DNA of 64,000 nucleotides, taken from contig JAOSKR010000001.1 in the NCBI GenBank assembly GCA_027493545.1, forward strand, positions 772,001 to 836,000, read 5' to 3'. This DNA is from Roseovarius sp. Its GTDB lineage: Bacteria; Pseudomonadota; Alphaproteobacteria; Rhodobacterales; Rhodobacteraceae. Numbering within the stretch: position 1 is the stretch's first letter; every line of letters begins with the position of its first letter. A program made the position numbers and the translations under genes. Positions 45,003 through 52,792 of the stretch are shown piece after piece. The notes under the pieces were generated by a model. The model saw only the letters and a program-made list of their open reading frames with translations, made no database searches and was not told the origin of the DNA.

Positions 45003-46706
45003 TTACGACGATACCTGTTCCCTGAGGATGGACGCGGTCAGCGATATCATCAGGTAGATACCGGCGAAAATCAGGAACGCAACCACCGTGTTCTCGAAGG
45101 AGCGGGGATAGGACGGATCCTCCGATGCGACGGGGTGCACGCTGACGGTCAGGTAGCGGACCTGCTTGTTGGCCTCGATTTCCGATTGCCGCTTGGTCTC
45201 GAGCGCCGATTGCAGGATCATGTCGGCAGTGGCCAGATCGGCCTGTGCCATCTGGATCGCGGCCGTCTGCGATGCCAGCGAACTCGTCATCTCGGTCGCC
45301 TGGGTCAGCCGCGCCTGCTGTTTTTCCAGCTCGCTGCGCAGCACCTCGACCTGGCTGCGCAGCGCCTCGACCTTGGCGCTGTTGGGGCGGGGGTTGTTCA
45401 ATTGCGTGTTGAGTGCCAGCTCCTTTTCCTGAAGCTGCAACTCGGCGTTCTGGATCAGCGCGCGGATATTGGCGATCGCGCCCTCGGGGTCGAGGATCGA
45501 GCTTTCCTGCAGGGTCACGAGGCGTTCCTGCGCCGCGCGCCGCTCGGCCTTGGCGTCCGCGAGGCTCTTTTCGGCGGTCTCGACGGCGTCGAGACGCTTT
45601 TCCTGGCTGAGCTGGTCCACACGCTCTTCGGCGTAGTCGATGAGTTGCTCGGAGAATTGCCGGCTGAGCTCGGGATCAGGGGTCGACAGCCCCATCCGGA
45701 TCACGCCCTCGGTCGGGTCGTAGCCCAGTTTGACGTATTTCGAATAGACCTTGTAGGCCTTTTCGATCGAGGCATCCTTGTCGAGACGCTGGATCGGGTC
45801 GATCCAGTCCTGGCTGAAAAGCTCGCGAAAGCCCATGTCGGCATCGAGACGCAGCATCGCGTCCTTCGACTCCAGATAGGACTGGGTGGCGATCGAATCC
45901 TGGCTGGTGGCAAAGGAGGTGCCGCTCAGAAGGCCCGCCCCGAGGCCGGTCCCGCCGAGCCCGTCGGCGGTCAGGATCAGGAACTCCGTCTTGGTCGTGT
46001 ACATCGGCGTGGCGATGGCGTAGAAATAGTACCCCGCGACGAAGGTCGGCAGGAAAACGAATGCCATCAGCCGCGATATCAGCAGCGCCAGCTTGCGGCG
46101 ACGGCGGCGGCCGATGTCGCGCTGGATCCGCATGATCTCGCTGGCGCGGCGGTCTGCGGTGGTGACTTCGGTCGAGGGCAGTTGCGTCCGTGCGGCCGGC
46201 ACCGTCTGCGGCAGTTGCACCCGCCCGGTGCCCGCTGCCGCGCCATCGGTCCGTGCGCCGTTGGTGGTCACCAGTTCCAGCAGCCGGGTGCGCTGGAACG
46301 GGTCGATGCCCTTGGCCCTCAGCAGTCGCACCGCGTCGAAATCCGATGTTGGCGCCAGCCCGTGTTTTTGCGCCATGCGCCGTGCCATGCGCAGCTGGCG
46401 CCCGGTCAGCCCCTCGCGGCGGATGGCGTCGATGTCTTCGGCGACGCTGATCTGACGGGGGCTGTCGGTCTCGCCGCTGAGGGGGGTATCGGGATTGTTC
46501 CGCGCGGCGGTGCCGGATTCGGGCCGGGGTGCGCTGCGGGGCGCGCTCTGGGCGGGCTGAGGCCGGCTTGCAGCACCCGCGTGGGCGGAGCTCTCCGGCG
46601 CCGCCTGCGTTGCGCCATGTCCGCCGATATCACCCGCATCCGATGCCGGCTGCGGTCCGGGCGTACGGCGGATACGGAATTTTCTAGCCTTGGTTTTCGT
46701 AGTCAT
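45003..46706 (-). CDS. kpsE: Capsule polysaccharide export inner-membrane protein (KpsE/CtrB/BexC family)
   Basis: 567 aa. About 200 residues of cytoplasmic N-terminus (Pro/Ala/Ser-rich, then a helical segment DIDAIRREGLTGRQLRMARR ... DAVRLLRAKGIDPFQRTRLL), TM1 around MAFVFLPTFVAGYYFYAIAT, a large periplasmic coiled coil (EERVDQLSQEKRLDAVETAE to QATEMTSSLASQTAAIQMAQ) and TM2 near the C-terminus (NTVVAFLIFAGIYLMISLTA). This is the polysaccharide co-polymerase-like adaptor joining KpsMT to the outer-membrane KpsD channel. The N-terminal extension is much longer than in E. coli KpsE (about 380 aa). Overlaps kpsT by 23 bp. Confidence 0.9.
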   Translation of the reverse strand: MTTKTKARKFRIRRTPGPQPASDAGDIGGHGATQAAPESSAHAGAASRPQPAQSAPRSAPRPESGTAARNNPDTPLSGETDSPRQISVAEDIDAIRREGLTGRQLRMARRMAQKHGLAPTSDFDAVRLLRAKGIDPFQRTRLLELVTTNGARTDGAAAGTGRVQLPQTVPAARTQLPSTEVTTADRRASEIMRIQRDIGRRRRRKLALLISRLMAFVFLPTFVAGYYFYAIATPMYTTKTEFLILTADGLGGTGLGAGLLSGTSFATSQDSIATQSYLESKDAMLRLDADMGFRELFSQDWIDPIQRLDKDASIEKAYKVYSKYVKLGYDPTEGVIRMGLSTPDPELSRQFSEQLIDYAEERVDQLSQEKRLDAVETAEKSLADAKAERRAAQERLVTLQESSILDPEGAIANIRALIQNAELQLQEKELALNTQLNNPRPNSAKVEALRSQVEVLRSELEKQQARLTQATEMTSSLASQTAAIQMAQADLATADMILQSALETKRQSEIEANKQVRYLTVSVHPVASEDPSYPRSFENTVVAFLIFAGIYLMISLTASILREQVSS

Positions 46707-47343
46707 AAAGCTGTTTGGCCTCTTCCAAGGTATCGAACATGTGCAGCTTTCCGTCCATCAGAACCGCCGCCGAACGGGCGAATTTTTCCAGCGTTTCGGG
46801 CTGGTGAGAGACGATCACCACTGTTGTCGACGCCAGCCGGTCGCGCAGGATTTCTCCGGCCTTGCGGTTGAATTCCACGTCCGTGGAACTCGGCATGCCC
46901 TCGTCGATGAGGTAGATGTCGAAATCGAGCGCCAGCATCAGCGAGAAGGTGAAGCGCGCGCGCATTCCCGCCGAATAGGTGCCGAGCGGCTGGTCGAAAT
47001 ACTCCCCCAGTCCGCACAGCCAGCGGCAGAATGCCTCGACATAGTCGGGATCGAGCCCGTAGAGGCGGGCGATGTAGCGCGCGTTCTCCACCGCCGAGAG
47101 CCGCGCGACCACCCCGCCCATGAACCCCAGCGGAAAGGAGATGCGGCAGCCGCGGCGGATCTCGCCCTCGTCGGGTTTCTCCAGCCCCGCCATCATCCGT
47201 ATGACCGTGGTCTTGCCGGTGCCGTTGGGAGCGAGGATGCCGAGGCTGCGCCCCAACTCGACGCGGAACGATACCCGGTCGAGAATGACCTTGCGCTGCG
47301 TTCCGGTCCAGAACGACTTGCTCACAGTGTCGAATTCGAGCAT
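46684..47343 (-). CDS. kpsT: Capsule polysaccharide ABC transporter ATP-binding protein (KpsT family)
   Basis: 219 aa. It starts MLEFDTVSKSFWTGTQRKVI. Walker A LGILAPNGTGKTTVIRMMAG (Ala replaces the first Gly of G-x-x-G-x-G-K-T), signature L-G-T-Y-S-A-G-M-R-A-R-F-T-F, Walker B F-D-I-Y-L-I-D-E-G and H-loop V-I-V-S-H-Q-P. The Y-S-x-G-M signature and short length place it with KpsT/CtrD/BexA. Powers export of a group 2-type polysaccharide across the inner membrane. No kpsM permease is adjacent. First gene of the kps-kdsA-pgm operon. Confidence 0.9.
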   Translation of the reverse strand: MLEFDTVSKSFWTGTQRKVILDRVSFRVELGRSLGILAPNGTGKTTVIRMMAGLEKPDEGEIRRGCRISFPLGFMGGVVARLSAVENARYIARLYGLDPDYVEAFCRWLCGLGEYFDQPLGTYSAGMRARFTFSLMLALDFDIYLIDEGMPSSTDVEFNRKAGEILRDRLASTTVVIVSHQPETLEKFARSAAVLMDGKLHMFDTLEEAKQLYDYENQG

Positions 47344-47639
47344 CTCCCGGCTCCGATGCTGCCCTGTTGCTGCGCTGTCGCCAGTCTTGCGCCAGCGGGG
47401 CTTGCTTAAGGCCTTATAGTCGATAACCTGCCGGAAGTGTGTCTCATTTCTGTCGATTGTCTTAATAAATCATGGCTATTTTGCGCTGTCGTGAAGCTGC
47501 TGCACCTGTGCGGCAGGGGATCGGGGCGCACTCGGGCCGCCGGATCATGTGTATTGGACCCGGCGGATCCCACCAACCCCGGCCGGTAAGCAGGCCGGGG
47601 TTGGCAGTCAACCGATGTGCGACTGTCGGATTCGGGAGA
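47344..47639. other. Intergenic region between RTX gene and kpsT
   Basis: 296 bp. It should contain the promoter of the kps operon (minus strand; TATAAG near 47413-47418 is a possible -10) and the end of the RTX transcript. A 12-bp perfect hairpin lies at 47573-47604. The left third is AT-richer than its surroundings. No gene recognised. Confidence 0.4.
47573..47604 (-). terminator. 12-bp perfect stem-loop downstream of the RTX gene
   Basis: CCAACCCCGGCC pairs exactly with GGCCGGGGTTGG around an 8-base loop, 36 bases after the RTX stop. No U-tract, so it is a structural or rho-assisted end rather than a textbook terminator. Confidence 0.55.
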
Positions 47640-48777
47640 CTACGATGAAAGGAAGATGACATCGCCGGGGTCGAGATCCGACAACCGGGTGTCCTCAAGG
47701 CGAAAACCGCTGCCGCCCGCGGCGATGACCACATCCGCGCCCACCTGCGACACGAACGGCAACAGATCCCTGGCCTCGTCGAACTGGGGCGGCAGGTCGA
47801 TGAAGGCCAGCACATCGACGCCCGCCTCGAAATCGGTGACGGTCACGATCCCGTCGCCCAGCGCGAAATTGAACTGGTCGGCACCGGCGCCGCCGGTAAC
47901 CCGGTCGTCGCCTTCCCCGCCGATCAGGGTGTCGTTGCCCTCGCCGCCAAGCAGCGTGTCGTTTCCGGCGCCACCCTCGAGCCGGTCGTCTCCGCTCTCG
48001 CCTTCGATCAGGTCGTTGCCGTCGCGCCCGTCGATGGTGTCGTTCCCGGCGCCGCCGAGAATTCTCTGATCATCCCCGACAGAGCCGTGGATTTCATCAC
48101 CGAAGCCGGTGCCACGGAACTCGTTCGCGCCGACAAAGGTGTCGCTGCCGATGAAACCATCGCCGGGAGCCAGATCATGCGCGATACCCTGTTCGAGATC
48201 CGCAAAGACGGCACCGCCGGCACTGCCGTATCCGATACGCGCCACATCCACGTCGACGAATACTGCCAGATCGTGGCCCCCCGTCAGATCGACCTCGATC
48301 CAGTTGCCGCGCGAGTTCTGAAATGTCGAATCGACGAAAAAGAGGTCGTTGGTCTGACTGCCCTGGATGGAATGAAAGCCCGCGACATTGTCGACGTCGC
48401 CCCAGCCGTCAAGCACGAAAAAGCCGTCGGTGTTATCGCCTCCATCGACACCGAGAACCGACAGCGACGAGAGGTTCGCGAAAATCCGCCCCGGCCCGTC
48501 GACATAGGACAGCAGGACCGAGGTCGATATCCGCGTCGCCGGTGGCCTCGCCGCGGATGGTGTCGTTGCCCGCCCCGCCGCGGACCATGCCGTTCCCGGT
48601 CAGCGTGATGTCGTCGTTGCCCTCCTGCCCGTAGATCCAGTCGGTTTCTCCCGGCAGGGTGCCGCCGGCGGAGATCAGATCGTCGCCCTCGCCCGCCAGG
48701 ATGAAATCGCTGGCGCTGGTTCCCGAAAGGGTGTCGTTTCCGGTTGTTCCGAAGATGAAATGGGTTGGCATCGCCAA
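47640..48777 (-). CDS. RTX calcium-binding protein, hemolysin-type repeats (one frameshift)
   Basis: About 378 aa. N-terminal RTX block ([31 protein letters not shown]), a non-repeat middle ([40 protein letters not shown]), then a second block of six or more nonapeptides of the form G-G-x-G-N-D-x-L/I-x (residues about 255-320) and a hydrophobic end [10 protein letters not shown]. One extra base near 48518 splits it. No N-terminal signal, as expected for type I secretion substrates. The secretion genes at 36.6-39.6 kb could export it; this is inference. Possibly a surface protein bound near the capsule. Confidence 0.85.
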
Positions 48778-48891
48778 ATTATCCTTTTCTGCTCGTTATG
48801 GGCGCCATCGCGCACGGTGTCCGCGATACTGCCAGGGTGGCGGAAGGGTACGCGATTGCGATCGCGGATTCATCACACGATGGGCGGGGTA

Positions 48892-49755
48892 TCAATCCGC
48901 GCGCGAATTCCCGCCGGCCATCGTGACCTGGCCGGCGATGCCGAAATGCCGGTCGGCCCGCAGGCTGGGGATGCGCGCCTCGGCCTCGGCCACGGCATCG
49001 AGGTCGATGCGCGCGCTGACCACCCCCGGCGCGGTACCACCATCGGCCAGCACCTCGCCCCAGGGGCCGACGATCAGCGAATGGCCATAGGTCTCGCCGC
49101 CTCCGGGCACCGGGCCGGTGGCGCATGTCGAGACCACGAAGCGCGTGGTCTCGATGGCGCGGGCGCGATTGAGGACGTGCCAGTGCGCCGCGCCGGTCTT
49201 GCGGGTAAAGGCCGCGGGGCAGATCAGCACTTCGGCACCGGCCTGCGCCAGCCGGCGGAAAAGCCCGGGAAAGCGCAGGTCGTAGCAGATGGTATGGCCG
49301 ATCCGGGCCAGCGGCGTGTCGTGGACAACCAGCCGGTCGCCGGGGCTGACGCGGGCGCTTTCGCGATAGATCTCGGTCTCGGACAGCTGGATGTCGAACA
49401 TGTTGATCTTGTCGTAGCGGCCGAAAATCTCGCCGCCCGCGTCCAGCATGATGCCGCGGTTTAGGATGCGCCCGTCGGGCGCATCGACCGCGATCGAGCC
49501 GAGGTTGATCCAGACGCCGCGGGCGCGGGCGAAGTCCTGCATCGCGGCCAGGAACGGGTGCGCATCCTCGGGTGCCGAGGGCGGGGCCACCGCCGCCCCG
49601 TCCGTGACCAGCCCGCCGCAGTATTCCGGCAGAAACAGCATCTGTGCCCCGGCATCGGCGGCCGCCCCGGCCAGTGGCAATGCCTCTTCGAGCGCGGCGG
49701 CGAAATCGGGCCGGGGCCGGGTCTGAAGGCAGGCGATATCGAGCGGGCGGGTCAT
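48892..49755 (-). CDS. Carbon-nitrogen hydrolase, Nit2/deaminated-glutathione amidase type
   Basis: 287 aa nitrilase-superfamily amidase. Catalytic triad: Glu in M-L-F-L-P-E-Y-C, Lys in G-R-Y-D-K-I-N-M-F-D-I, Cys in H-T-I-C-Y-D-L-R-F-P. The segments C-P-A-A-F-T-R-K-T-G-A-A-H-W-H-V-L and R-A-I-E-T-T resemble Nit1/Nit2 enzymes, which clear deaminated glutathione or omega-amides. Intact. Divergent from the arsR gene across 125 bp. Confidence 0.88.
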   Translation of the reverse strand: MTRPLDIACLQTRPRPDFAAALEEALPLAGAAADAGAQMLFLPEYCGGLVTDGAAVAPPSAPEDAHPFLAAMQDFARARGVWINLGSIAVDAPDGRILNRGIMLDAGGEIFGRYDKINMFDIQLSETEIYRESARVSPGDRLVVHDTPLARIGHTICYDLRFPGLFRRLAQAGAEVLICPAAFTRKTGAAHWHVLNRARAIETTRFVVSTCATGPVPGGGETYGHSLIVGPWGEVLADGGTAPGVVSARIDLDAVAEAEARIPSLRADRHFGIAGQVTMAGGNSRAD

Positions 49756-49819
49756 GACGAGGCGAGGATTTCACGGAACGCGGCGGGGATGCAAGGGGCA
49801 AAGGGGCTGGCCGGGCTTC

Positions 49820-49839
49820 ATTTCGACAATCATCGAAAT
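49820..49839. promoter_or_regulatory. Palindromic operator candidate upstream of arsR
   Basis: ATTTCGA-CAATCA-TCGAAAT, a perfect 7-bp inverted repeat with 6-base spacer, 41 bases before the ArsR ATG. It lies just upstream of a possible -35 (TTGCCG, 49845) and -10 (TATAGT, 49866). The size and AT/CG make-up fit ArsR-family operators; autoregulation is the simplest reading. Confidence 0.6.
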
Positions 49840-49880
49840 ATTACTTGCCGTCGATCCGTGATTTCTATAGTTCAAGAAAC

Positions 49881-50225
49881 ATGGAACAGAAAGCGATTCC
49901 CGACCTCGACCTGGCGCTGACCGCGTCGACCTTTGCCGCGCTGGGCAGCGAACAGCGCCTGGCGGTCCTGCGCGCGCTGGTGCGGGCGGGCCCCGAAGGG
50001 CTCAGCATCGGCGAGCTGGGCCAGCGCGCCGGCGTCACCGGCTCGACGCTCAGCCACCACATGAAGATACTCGCCCGGGCCGGGCTGGTCCGGCAGGAGC
50101 GGCGTGGCCGCAGCATCATCTGCGCTGCCGTCGCCTATGACGAATTGCGCGCGCTGGCTGATTTCCTGCTGCGCGAATGCTGTGCCGACAGCCCCCATCC
50201 CCATCCCGAGCATGGCCATGACTGA
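49881..50225 (+). CDS. ArsR family metalloregulator
   Basis: 114 aa. Winged helix: LALTASTFAALGSEQRLAVL, G-L-S-I-G-E-L-G-Q-R-A-G-V-T-G-S-T-L-S-H-H-M-K-I-L and GLVRQERRGRSIICAAVAYD. The C-terminus carries E-C-C-A-D-S-P-H-P-H-P-E-H-G-H-D, a Cys-Cys and His cluster suited to metal or metalloid sensing. The ATG at 49881 has no ribosome-binding site and lies only about 10 bases after the TATAGT -10, so the message may be nearly leaderless. Overlaps the permease gene by 8 bp. Confidence 0.92.
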   Translation: MEQKAIPDLDLALTASTFAALGSEQRLAVLRALVRAGPEGLSIGELGQRAGVTGSTLSHHMKILARAGLVRQERRGRSIICAAVAYDELRALADFLLRECCADSPHPHPEHGHD

Positions 50226-51244
50226 TCTTTCCCTGCCCCGCGCCCGCCGTTTCTGGCACACGATCGACAAGGCGTGGCTCGCGTTCGCCCTGCTGCTGGC
50301 GCTGGTGGCGCTCTTTGACCCGCCGCAGCTGGTGCCGACGGTGGTCTTTGCCGCCGGTGCGTTGTGGCACACCGCGCCCTTCATCGTCTTCGCGGTGCTG
50401 GCGGTGGCCGGGATGAAGGCCACGGGCGCCGAACGGCTGATGGCGCGGGCGTTCGAGGGCCGGCAGGCGCGGATGATCGTGCTGGCGGCGCTGCTGGGCG
50501 GGCTTGCACCGTTTTGCAGTTGCGAGGTCATCCCCTTCATCGCGGCGATGCTGGCGCTCGGGGCACCGCTGGGGGCGGTGATGGCGTTCTGGCTCGCGTC
50601 ACCGCTGATGGACCCGGCGATGTTCCTGATCACCGCCGGCACGCTGGGCTGGAGCTTTGCCATAGCCAAGGCCGTGGCTGCCGTGGGGCTGGGGCTGATG
50701 GGCGGCTTTGTCACCCTGGCGGCCGCCCGCACCCGGATTTTCGCCGACCCGCTGCGTCCGCGCGCCGAGACCGGCTGCTGCGGATCGCATCGCAGCTTTG
50801 CCGGCGCGCCGGTGTGGCGCTTCTGGCAACAGCGCCGAGCGGCGCGCAGCGTTCCGCGCCACGGCGCAGGACAATGCGCTTTTCCTGCTGAAATGGCTGG
50901 CGCTGGCCTATGCCATCGAGGCGGTGATGCTCGAATACATCCCCGCCGATGCGGTGGCGGGGGTGTTGGGCGGCGGCGGCATCGGCACCGTCATCCTCGG
51001 CGCACTGGTGGGCGCGCCGGCCTATCTCAACGGGTTTGCCGCCGTGCCGCTTGTCGATGCGCTGCTGGCGCAGGGCATGAGCCAGGGTGCCGCGATGAGC
51101 TTTGTCATCGCCGGCGGCGTCAGCTGCATTCCCGCCGCCATTGCCGTCTGGGCGCTGGTCAAGCCGCGGATTTTCGCCGCCTATCTGGGGCTTGCGGTCA
51201 CCGGCTCGATCCTCGCCGGGCTGGCCCGGCAGGCGCTGGCCTGA
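50218..51244 (+). CDS. Permease, ArsP/YraQ (DUF318) family (one frameshift)
   Basis: About 341 aa. Eight or so membrane helices; the family hallmark F-C-S-C-E-V-I-P-F-I follows ARMIVLAALLGGLAP, and a second half-repeat contains GAPAYLNGFAAVPLVDALLA. A frame change near 50831-50836 (one extra base) separates the cytosolic loop from QDNALFLLKWLALAYAIEAV. ArsP members export organoarsenicals; YraQ roles are less clear. Co-operonic with the ArsR gene, which supports metalloid efflux. Start taken at 50218 (MTDLSLPRARRFW); ATG 50212 is also in frame. Confidence 0.85.
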
Positions 51245-51395
51245 TCCCGCGCGAGGCCGCGCCGCGGCCTCCGCAAAGGGCCGCCGCCACGATTTCGACT
51301 ATGCCGGGCTTCTGAGCGCGCCGAAACCGGCGACATCTGTTGGCGCCAATGCGGCGAGGCCCGGGCTCGGGAGAGCCGGGGCGCGACCGGCTGCC

Positions 51396-52700
51396 CTATT
51401 CGGCGGCGCAACTGCCGGGGTTGTTGGGGTGCGTCGTCCAGTTGGCATAGTCGGCCGTCACCACCTGGCCGGTACGCGGGTCCACCGTGCCGGGGGCCAG
51501 CTGCTCCATGGTGATGCAGTCCTCGACCGGGCAGACGTTGACGCAGAGGTTGCAGGCCACGCATTCGGCGTCGATCACCTCGAACACCCGCGCGTCGGAC
51601 ATCGATATCGCCTGGTGGCTGGTGTCCTCGCAGGCGGCATAGCAGCGCCCGCACTTGATGCAGGCGTCCTGGTCGATGCGGGCCTTGGTGACGTAGTTCA
51701 GGTTGAGGTGCTGCCAGTCGCAGAGGTTGGGCACCGCGCGGCCGACGAGCTGGTCGACGCAGTCGAACCCCTTTTCGTCCATGAACTGCGACAGGCCCGA
51801 AATCATCTCCTGCACGATCTTGAAGCCATAGGTCATCGCCGCGGTGCAGACCTGCACGTTGCCGGCGCCGAGCGCCATGAATTCGGCCGCGTCGCGCCAG
51901 GTGGTGACCCCGCCGATGCCGGAAATCGGCAGGCCCGCCAGCGACGGCGTGCGCGCGATCTCGGCGACCATGTTGAGCGCGATGGGCTTGACCGCCGGGC
52001 CGCAATAGCCGCCATGTGCGCCCTTGCCGTCGATGGTCGGCTCGGGCGCGAAGAGATCGAGATCGACCGAGGTGATCGAATTGATGGTGTTGATCAGGCT
52101 GACCGCATCGGCGCCACCGTCCTTTGCCGCCTGCGCGGGCTTGCGGATGTCGGTGACGTTGGGGGTGAGCTTGACGATCACCGGCAGGCCCGAGTGCTTC
52201 TTGCACCATTCGGTGATCTGCTGGATGTATTCGGGCACCTGTCCCACCGCCGAACCCATGCCGCGTTCGCTCATGCCGTGGGGGCAGCCGAAATTCAGTT
52301 CGACCCCGTCGCAACCGGTCTCGGCGACGCGATCGAGGATCATTTTCCAGCTGTCCTCGTTCACCGGCACCATCAGCGAGGCTATGAGCGCGCGGTCGGG
52401 CCAGTCCTGCTTGACGCGCGTCATCTCGTCGAGGTTCACCTGCAGCGGGCGGTCGGTGATCAGCTCGATGTTGTTGAGCCCCAGCACCCGGCGGTCGGCG
52501 CCCCAGATGGCGCCATAGCGGGGGCCGTTCACGTTGACGATGGGCGGGCCCTCCTCGCCCAGGGTCTTCCACACCACGCCGCCCCAGCCGGCCTCGAAGG
52601 CGCGGCGGACGTTGTATTCCTTGTCGGTGGGCGGCGCCGAGGCGAGCCAGAACGGGTTGGGGGATTTGATCCCGATGAAGTTCGATGCGAGATTGGCCAT
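51396..52700 (-). CDS. preA: NAD-dependent dihydropyrimidine dehydrogenase subunit PreA
   Basis: 434 aa. TIM-barrel FMN domain like dihydroorotate dehydrogenase (NPFWLASAPPTDKEYNVRRA, GVELNFGCPHGMSERGMGSA, L-P-V-I-V-K-L-T-P-N-V) followed by a two-[4Fe-4S] ferredoxin domain (C-I-K-C-G-R-C-Y-A-A-C and C-V-A-C-N-L-C-V-N-V-C-P). It reduces uracil and thymine with PreT. Intact. 92 bp downstream of preT on the same strand, with a palindrome in the gap. Confidence 0.95.
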   Translation of the reverse strand: MANLASNFIGIKSPNPFWLASAPPTDKEYNVRRAFEAGWGGVVWKTLGEEGPPIVNVNGPRYGAIWGADRRVLGLNNIELITDRPLQVNLDEMTRVKQDWPDRALIASLMVPVNEDSWKMILDRVAETGCDGVELNFGCPHGMSERGMGSAVGQVPEYIQQITEWCKKHSGLPVIVKLTPNVTDIRKPAQAAKDGGADAVSLINTINSITSVDLDLFAPEPTIDGKGAHGGYCGPAVKPIALNMVAEIARTPSLAGLPISGIGGVTTWRDAAEFMALGAGNVQVCTAAMTYGFKIVQEMISGLSQFMDEKGFDCVDQLVGRAVPNLCDWQHLNLNYVTKARIDQDACIKCGRCYAACEDTSHQAISMSDARVFEVIDAECVACNLCVNVCPVEDCITMEQLAPGTVDPRTGQVVTADYANWTTHPNNPGSCAAE

Positions 52701-52727
52701 TGCCGGTCTCCGTTTTGGGTTTGCTCC

Positions 52728-52748
52728 GCCCCGGGTCTGACCCGGGGC
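52728..52748. repeat. GC palindrome between preT and preA
   Basis: GCCCCGGGT-CTG-ACCCGGGGC, a perfect 9-bp stem with a 3-base loop. Extended, it matches the central palindrome of the 12-13 kb repeat copies (CCGCCCCGGG, two differing bases, TGACCCGGGGCCTCG), so it may be a solo fragment of that family. Confidence 0.6.
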
Positions 52749-52792
52749 CTCGGGGCGGGCGCGGCCCCGGATCGGGGTCCGGGGCGCGTGGA

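Noticed and set aside
42891..46871. A 1326-codon open frame on the plus strand opposite pgm, kdsA and kpsE
   Set aside because: It is antisense to three well-supported genes and its translation is low-complexity His/Gly/Arg/Gln without domains. Long antisense frames are expected with third-position G/C bias.
47880..48060. Short DNA tandem repeats that could be taken for a CRISPR-like array
   Set aside because: They are the codons of RTX nonapeptides, with degenerate 27-base periodicity and no spacers. No CRISPR array or cas gene is present.
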